Origin: Oscillospiraceae bacterium
GTDB taxonomy: Bacteria; Bacillota; Clostridia; Monoglobales; WRAG01
DNA: 64,000 nucleotides
Reading direction: 5' to 3'
NCBI GenBank assembly: GCA_009780345.1
Contig: WRAG01000003.1
Span: forward strand, 42,185 to 106,184
A program made the translations under genes and the position numbers. Shown here piece by piece: positions 59,538 through 64,000 of the stretch. The notes beneath the pieces are model-generated. The model did not search any database, was not told the origin of the DNA, and was given only the letters and a program-made list of their open reading frames with translations. The first letter of the stretch is position 1, and each line of letters begins with the position of its first letter.

Positions 59538-60346
59538 TATTCTTCCTCTTCCTGTTCTTCGGTTTGCTCATTTTCGGTTATATCTATTTCCAGCTCAACA
59601 TTGTCCTCAAGCTTGTTAATCATAAATTCTTTGTCCTTTTTTACGTAATCGACGTTGATTTTTTTTAACTTCATCAGTTCAAGCACCGCAAGAAAGGTCG
59701 CGACAACTTCCGCCCTCGATTTGCAATCCTGAAAAATGTCGACGAACTTGCGTTTTGTGCCGAAGATCAGCTTTTTCCACACGTTTTTCACCATTGCGCG
59801 GATGGAAACTTTCTCCCGCGCGACAATGCCGTCAAACGACGCGCGTGGCGGCGGCGTTTTGCGCTCGCCTCGGGAAAACGCGCCGCTAAACGCAAGAACC
59901 AAATTTTCGATTGTAAGATTCATCGTGTCGAATCCGCGCGGCGGCGGCTTGATATGATCGGGCAGCTTGAAAAACGAAAGATAACCTTTGCCGTGATTCT
60001 CGCCCAAAAATTGCGACGCTTCTTTGTATTTTTGATACTCTACAAGACGGCGAACAAGCTCTTCGCGCGGGTCTTCGCCCTCATCTTCGTCGTCAACCTG
60101 CTTCGGCAAAAGCATGCGCGACTTGATATTCAGCAATGTCGCCGCAAGCACCAAAAATTCGCTTGAAACCTCTAAATCCATGATTTCCATCTCGTTTAGC
60201 ACTTCCAAATACTGCTCAAGAATGGACGCGATCGGAATATCGTAAATATTTACTTTATTTTTCTGAATAAGGGACAAAAGCAGGTCAAGCGGCCCCTCGT
60301 ACGCCTGTAGGCGAAAAGTTAATTGCTGTTCCAACGTTCTTACCAC
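59537..60346 (-). CDS. scpA: Segregation and condensation protein A
   Basis: The 269-residue kleisin bridges the SMC heads. It has FRLQAYEGPLDLLLSLIQKN, VSSEFLVLAATLLNIKSRML, and the C-terminal winged helix (VATFLAVLELMKLKKI) with an acidic end. It is coupled to scpB (1-base overlap) and follows the M50 protease gene by 7 bp. Confidence 0.95.
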   Translation of the reverse strand: MVRTLEQQLTFRLQAYEGPLDLLLSLIQKNKVNIYDIPIASILEQYLEVLNEMEIMDLEVSSEFLVLAATLLNIKSRMLLPKQVDDEDEGEDPREELVRRLVEYQKYKEASQFLGENHGKGYLSFFKLPDHIKPPPRGFDTMNLTIENLVLAFSGAFSRGERKTPPPRASFDGIVAREKVSIRAMVKNVWKKLIFGTKRKFVDIFQDCKSRAEVVATFLAVLELMKLKKINVDYVKKDKEFMINKLEDNVELEIDITENEQTEEQEEEE

Positions 60347-60353
60347 TCTTTCT

Positions 60354-61049
60354 CTACATAAACAATATCAATCGTATCAGCCACTCAAAAAACGTCCAAA
60401 TGTAATATATTATCGTTCCTAAAAAATTGCCGAACGGCCCGAAACTAATCGCCAATATCAGTATAATAAACCCGAAACGCGCTATTTTTTGGTACTGAAA
60501 CAACGCGCGGTTGGGCAGAAACGATGCCAAAATGTGCGAACCGTCAAGGGGCGGAATCGGGATTAAATTAAACACTGCAAGCCCTAAGTTCATTGATATA
60601 AGAATTTGAAACAACAAAACGATCGTATGCTGAATCGTACCCGCAACAAGGAAATTCAAATTCAACGCAGATATAACATTGAATCTAAACAACAAAAACA
60701 GTATGAACATACTGATAAACGCAAATATAAAATTAGATAAAGGTCCCGCAAGGGCAGTGATTGCCATGCCTGTTCGCATAGAAATTTTTCGCGTGAAGTT
60801 GTTAGCGTTAACAGGCACAGGTTTCGCCCAGCCAAATCCGAAAAACAGCAATGCAAGTCCGCCGATGGGGTCGATATGCGGAATTGGGTTTAATGTAAGT
60901 CTTCCCATATTCTTCGCGGTCATATCGCCCAATTTGTATGCGGCGAATCCGTGTGCGACCTCGTGGACGGTTAGGCACAAAAGTACGCAAAAAATTGAAA
61001 TTATTATTGTTGCCGGATCAACTTGACCGGTGAATAAGCCTCTAAGCAT
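60354..61049 (-). CDS. Site-2-protease-family (M50) membrane protein
   Basis: The 231-residue protein has the zinc site HEVAHGF near 29-35 and the second ligand motif NLIPIPPLDGSHIL near 160, in a polytopic membrane protein of the YwhC/Rv-type M50B group. Substrates are unknown. Its place between lysA and scpA is conserved in many Firmicutes. Confidence 0.9.
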   Translation of the reverse strand: MLRGLFTGQVDPATIIISIFCVLLCLTVHEVAHGFAAYKLGDMTAKNMGRLTLNPIPHIDPIGGLALLFFGFGWAKPVPVNANNFTRKISMRTGMAITALAGPLSNFIFAFISMFILFLLFRFNVISALNLNFLVAGTIQHTIVLLFQILISMNLGLAVFNLIPIPPLDGSHILASFLPNRALFQYQKIARFGFIILILAISFGPFGNFLGTIIYYIWTFFEWLIRLILFM

Positions 61050-61065
61050 ATGTTGTTTGCACTCC

Positions 61066-62364
61066 TTACATATCGTTTCTGATTAAATCCTCATAACTCT
61101 CTCGTCGCACGGCGAGTTTCGCTTCGCCATTGCTTATCATTACAATCGGCGGGCGAGGGATTCGGTTGTAATTGCTTGCCATGGAATAGTTATACGCGCC
61201 GGTTGAGAGCACCGCAAGCATATCGCCCACTTTTACTTTCGGCAAACCGATATCGCGAATCAGCACATCGCCCGATTCGCAACAGCGTCCGGCGATTGTA
61301 ACCGTTTGCTCTGCCGCGCCACATGGGTTAGACACCAACTTCGCGTCGTATTTCGCGTCGTACATTATATGCCGCGGATTGTCGGTCATTCCGCCGTCAA
61401 CGACAACATATGTGCGAATATTAGGAATTTCTTTAACTTCGCCGACGGTGTAAACGGTAAGTCCCGCGTCGGCGACGATTGAACGCCCCGGTTCCATAAG
61501 GATAAACGGACGTTGGATATTGCGCTCGGCGCACACTTCGTCCACAACTTTCGCAATCGCGGCGATATAGTGATCGTATGAAATCGGATTATCGTCATCG
61601 GTATATTTTATGCCGAAACCGCCGCCGAGATTCAGTTCGGTAAGTTTTACGCCATGCTTATCTCTCATATCGGCGATAAATTCAAGCATTATTCGCGCGG
61701 CAAGCTCGAACGGCGCGCGATCGAAGATTTGCGAGCCAATATGGCAGTGAACGCCGACAACTTTGACGCCTTCAAGTGCCGCCGCGATTTTGATAATCTC
61801 TTCCGCCTCGCCCGTTTCAAGGGTGAAGCCGAATTTTGAGTCGATTTGCCCCGTTCGTATAAACTCATGCGTATGCGCTTCGACGCCGGGCTTTACGCGG
61901 AACGCGATTTGCGCGACTTTTCCTTTTTCTACCGCAAGACGGTTGAGTAATTCAAGTTCGGACTTATTATCCACAACAAATCGCCCGACGCCCGCGTCGA
62001 GAGCGAGGAAAAGCTCGTCCTCGATTTTATGATTGCCGTGGAAGTAGATTTTTTCCGCCGGAAACCCGCAACTAAGCGCGGTAAAAAGCTCGCCGCCGCT
62101 TGAAACGTCAAGCCCCATATTTTCTTCCTTGATAATATTAAAAATATATTTGCAGGCGAGCGCCTTGCCGGCGTAGAGCGCCAAACCATTGCCGCCGTAG
62201 TAATCGTTAATCGATTTAGTATAAACACGGCAATTTTGCCGAATTTTATCCTCGTCCATTATATAAAGCGGCGTTCCGAACTCGCGCGCAACAGACTGAA
62301 CGTCCAGTCCGCCAAGCTCTAAATTGCCGTTATTGTTAACTTTCAGTGTGTCCATTACGAACAT
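61066..62364 (-). CDS. lysA: Diaminopimelate decarboxylase
   Basis: The PLP enzyme makes lysine from meso-diaminopimelate. The 432-residue product shows the PLP Lys in LYAGKALACKYI, VGVHCHIGSQIFD, NLGGGFGIKYTDDD, EPGRSIVADAG and the CESGDVL motif with the active-site Cys of the partner subunit. The ATG at 62364 has ggaggagg upstream; the longer frame adds 16 residues without a ribosome site. Confidence 0.95.
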   Translation of the reverse strand: MFVMDTLKVNNNGNLELGGLDVQSVAREFGTPLYIMDEDKIRQNCRVYTKSINDYYGGNGLALYAGKALACKYIFNIIKEENMGLDVSSGGELFTALSCGFPAEKIYFHGNHKIEDELFLALDAGVGRFVVDNKSELELLNRLAVEKGKVAQIAFRVKPGVEAHTHEFIRTGQIDSKFGFTLETGEAEEIIKIAAALEGVKVVGVHCHIGSQIFDRAPFELAARIMLEFIADMRDKHGVKLTELNLGGGFGIKYTDDDNPISYDHYIAAIAKVVDEVCAERNIQRPFILMEPGRSIVADAGLTVYTVGEVKEIPNIRTYVVVDGGMTDNPRHIMYDAKYDAKLVSNPCGAAEQTVTIAGRCCESGDVLIRDIGLPKVKVGDMLAVLSTGAYNYSMASNYNRIPRPPIVMISNGEAKLAVRRESYEDLIRNDM

Positions 62365-62448
62365 TTTACGTTCCTCCTCCGGTGTGGAAAGTGTGTCATT
62401 TCCAGTAAACATATATTATACTAAATACTTTCGAAAAAAGCAAGTTTT

Positions 62449-63699
62449 TTATGTTGCGGCTTTAATTTTCTTCGATCGTGATTTTGCCAGCACAAAATAT
62501 ATCATGCACACGAACAGCACAATATTCAGCGCGAACGGCAGTCGGCGGTTGAGGTCGGAGAGGAATCCCGCCAAATATCCGAACGGCGCGGCGACGGCGA
62601 ATGCGATTACGTTGAAAACTCCGTAGATTCGGGCGCGCTCGCGCGGGCGCACCTCGTGAACCGACAAAGTATCCAAGCGAGGCAGGAATAACGCCGCGGC
62701 GCAAGCTTCCATAATGATATACACCGACAACCACGCCAAATTTTCGGGCGGCGAGAGTATCAATAATCCGTGCGATAGTATATGCGCCGCGAGGCCGGCA
62801 AGCATGACGTATCTGCCTTTGAAGCGGCTTAGGCGGTTTTGGATAAGAAAAAGGAATGTCAGCATAATCGCCGCGCGCAAAATCGGGAAATAGGCGAGAA
62901 ACGACTCGTTTATGCCGAGGTTTTGCGTTGCGTATAGTGCGAAGAACGTACTTGTGATAAGTTGGACGATTCCGATTCCCGAGCGCAATATCGTGACACG
63001 CAAAATGTTCGGCGAGAGTGAAATTTGCCGAAACACACGTTTATAGCCCAGCAGCAAGCGGAAAATGGATGTGTTTTTTGTTTCTTTCATACGTTTTAAG
63101 CCGCGCGCGGTTTCAACCGTCATAAAATATGTGATGATAAACTTTATCGTCATTGAAATGAACGTGATTATAAACAAAACGCGCATTACGGGGACGACGC
63201 CTTCGCGCTCTACGAAAAATCCCGCAATCGGAGCGAAAAAGACCGCGAATTGCCCGATTATATGGAACCAGTTGATGATTTTTATTGTCGTTTTCTTGTC
63301 TTCGTCTTTTTTGTCATCCGCCCACAGACATTCCCATGAAACAAGGGTGATAAGCCTTGTTGCGTTAACGATTGCCGCGGCGAGGAACCACCAAAAATTT
63401 TGCGCGAACGCCCAAATCAGGGCGGGTATACTCCAAGCGAGAACGTCGCCGATAAATGTGGTAAGCCGCCTGCCGAATTTATCGGTTAAAACGCCGCCAA
63501 GCAGCGCCCAAATCATTTGGAACACCAATCCGACCGACAATATTATCCCGATATGAACATCGTCAACGCCGAGGTTGAACATATAAAGCGTCATAAACGG
63601 CAGGTATACATTGAAAGGAATTACCCACAAAGGCTCGGTCCAAAGAACGGCTTTGTCATTTCCTTTAAGTGAGAATAAAAATGAAAACATTTCGCGCAT
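62449..63699 (-). CDS. Major facilitator superfamily transporter
   Basis: The 416-residue protein has about 12 membrane helices in two halves and the MFS loop motif GGVLTDKFGRRLTTFIGD after helix 2. The loop between helices 6 and 7 is short. The substrate is not predictable; the layout resembles drug-efflux or unknown-solute permeases. I chose ATG 63699 with aaggag upstream over GTG 63708. Confidence 0.88.
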   Translation of the reverse strand: MREMFSFLFSLKGNDKAVLWTEPLWVIPFNVYLPFMTLYMFNLGVDDVHIGIILSVGLVFQMIWALLGGVLTDKFGRRLTTFIGDVLAWSIPALIWAFAQNFWWFLAAAIVNATRLITLVSWECLWADDKKDEDKKTTIKIINWFHIIGQFAVFFAPIAGFFVEREGVVPVMRVLFIITFISMTIKFIITYFMTVETARGLKRMKETKNTSIFRLLLGYKRVFRQISLSPNILRVTILRSGIGIVQLITSTFFALYATQNLGINESFLAYFPILRAAIMLTFLFLIQNRLSRFKGRYVMLAGLAAHILSHGLLILSPPENLAWLSVYIIMEACAAALFLPRLDTLSVHEVRPRERARIYGVFNVIAFAVAAPFGYLAGFLSDLNRRLPFALNIVLFVCMIYFVLAKSRSKKIKAAT

Positions 63700-63739
63700 T
63701 GAGGGCACTCCTTTCTTATAAATTTTTCTTGAAGTTCGT

Positions 63740-64000
63740 CATTTCGTCACAACAAACTCCATATTGCTCATTTTCGGACACAAATCGTCCGAAAAGCTCG
63801 CTTATTTCGTTGTTGCTCCTATTTCCCAAAAAATTTCGAGCAATGGCTCTCATTTTTCGGGAACCCAGAGCCAGCGGCCGGGACGTTGCTGAGCTGTCGA
63901 AATCTTGATTTCGCAAACAGCTCGTACTTGAGGATTGCCCAAGAACACGAGTCGCATTTTGACGACATGTGATTGGTTGCAATCTACCGTTCCCGGACCC
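63740..64000 (-). repeat. Composite repeat running off the window (families A and B modules)
   Basis: On the minus strand it reads hairpin ttttcggac-gatttgt-gtccgaaaa region (63771-63795), aggagcaac and ggttcccgaaa, i.e. the family B order found in ilvA. At 63891-63923 it has a nested hairpin (gagctgt/acagctc around cgaaat/atttcg) identical in plan to one in family A copy 5 (55553-55585). The element continues past the right edge. Confidence 0.7.

Overview
The window is a chromosomal piece of an anaerobic, probably spore-forming Bacillota, most likely class Clostridia. The evidence is gene content and order: tuf, then pth-mfd-prolyl isomerase; a lysA-M50 protease-scpA-scpB-DUF2953-ytfJ run; a 1433-residue fused 2-hydroxyacyl-CoA dehydratase/activase; FeoAB; SLH and copper-amine-oxidase stalk proteins. 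It starts inside tuf and ends inside an intergenic repeat. About 55 genes are supported.

Layout: 1-6.5 kb tuf end, pth, mfd, PpiC-type isomerase. 7-11.8 kb a leftward PadR-controlled operon (Ntn amidohydrolase, flavin reductase with SCP2-like tail, acetyltransferase, ABC exporter). 12-16.6 kb leftward MntP/YtaF-like efflux protein, PssA, flippase-like protein, methyltransferase-like protein and FeoBA; 16.9-21.2 kb rightward DtxR-type regulator, YibE/F protein and Ca2+-ATPase, with palindromic operators between the two groups. 21.4-26.7 kb small membrane protein, purF, PhoR/PhoP-like pair, PhoU, PstB and a stub of PstA. 26.8-36.3 kb a phage-derived island. 36.3-39.2 kb aldo-keto reductase, tRNA-His, CmpB-like membrane protein, amidase. 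39.6-45.6 kb three leader-sharing exported proteins, a radical SAM/SPASM enzyme and two sugar-metabolism enzymes. 45.8-50.8 kb the fused dehydratase, a GIY-YIG protein and an acetyltransferase. 50.9-57.6 kb cell-surface proteins, threonine dehydratase, RidA, AAC(6')-like acetyltransferase. 57.7-63.7 kb ytfJ through lysA and an MFS transporter.

The most interesting part is the phage island. Only regulator, terminase and portal genes remain of the phage. Directly after the portal (4 nt gap) lies a chain of proteins that share an N-terminal region but end in different domains: a DUF6973-like domain, a muramidase-like lysin domain and a GH24 (T4-type) lysozyme. Each of the two lysozyme-type proteins is followed at once by a small exported protein resembling the LprI/DUF1311 lysozyme-inhibitor family, and the chain ends with a broken copy of the shared N-terminus. 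I read this as a polymorphic toxin-immunity array in the slot where phage MuF-type toxins sit, with lysozymes as toxins and LprI-like proteins as immunity factors.

The second theme is repeats. Five to six composite intergenic elements of about 500-700 bp (family A) share a backbone of hairpins whose stems differ between copies by compensating changes. Shorter palindromic families (B, D, E, F) recur, and palindromic segments are embedded in frame in ilvA, feoB and mfd. The third theme is the radical SAM cluster, whose three upstream exported proteins carry a conserved pre-signal leader and look like candidate substrates.
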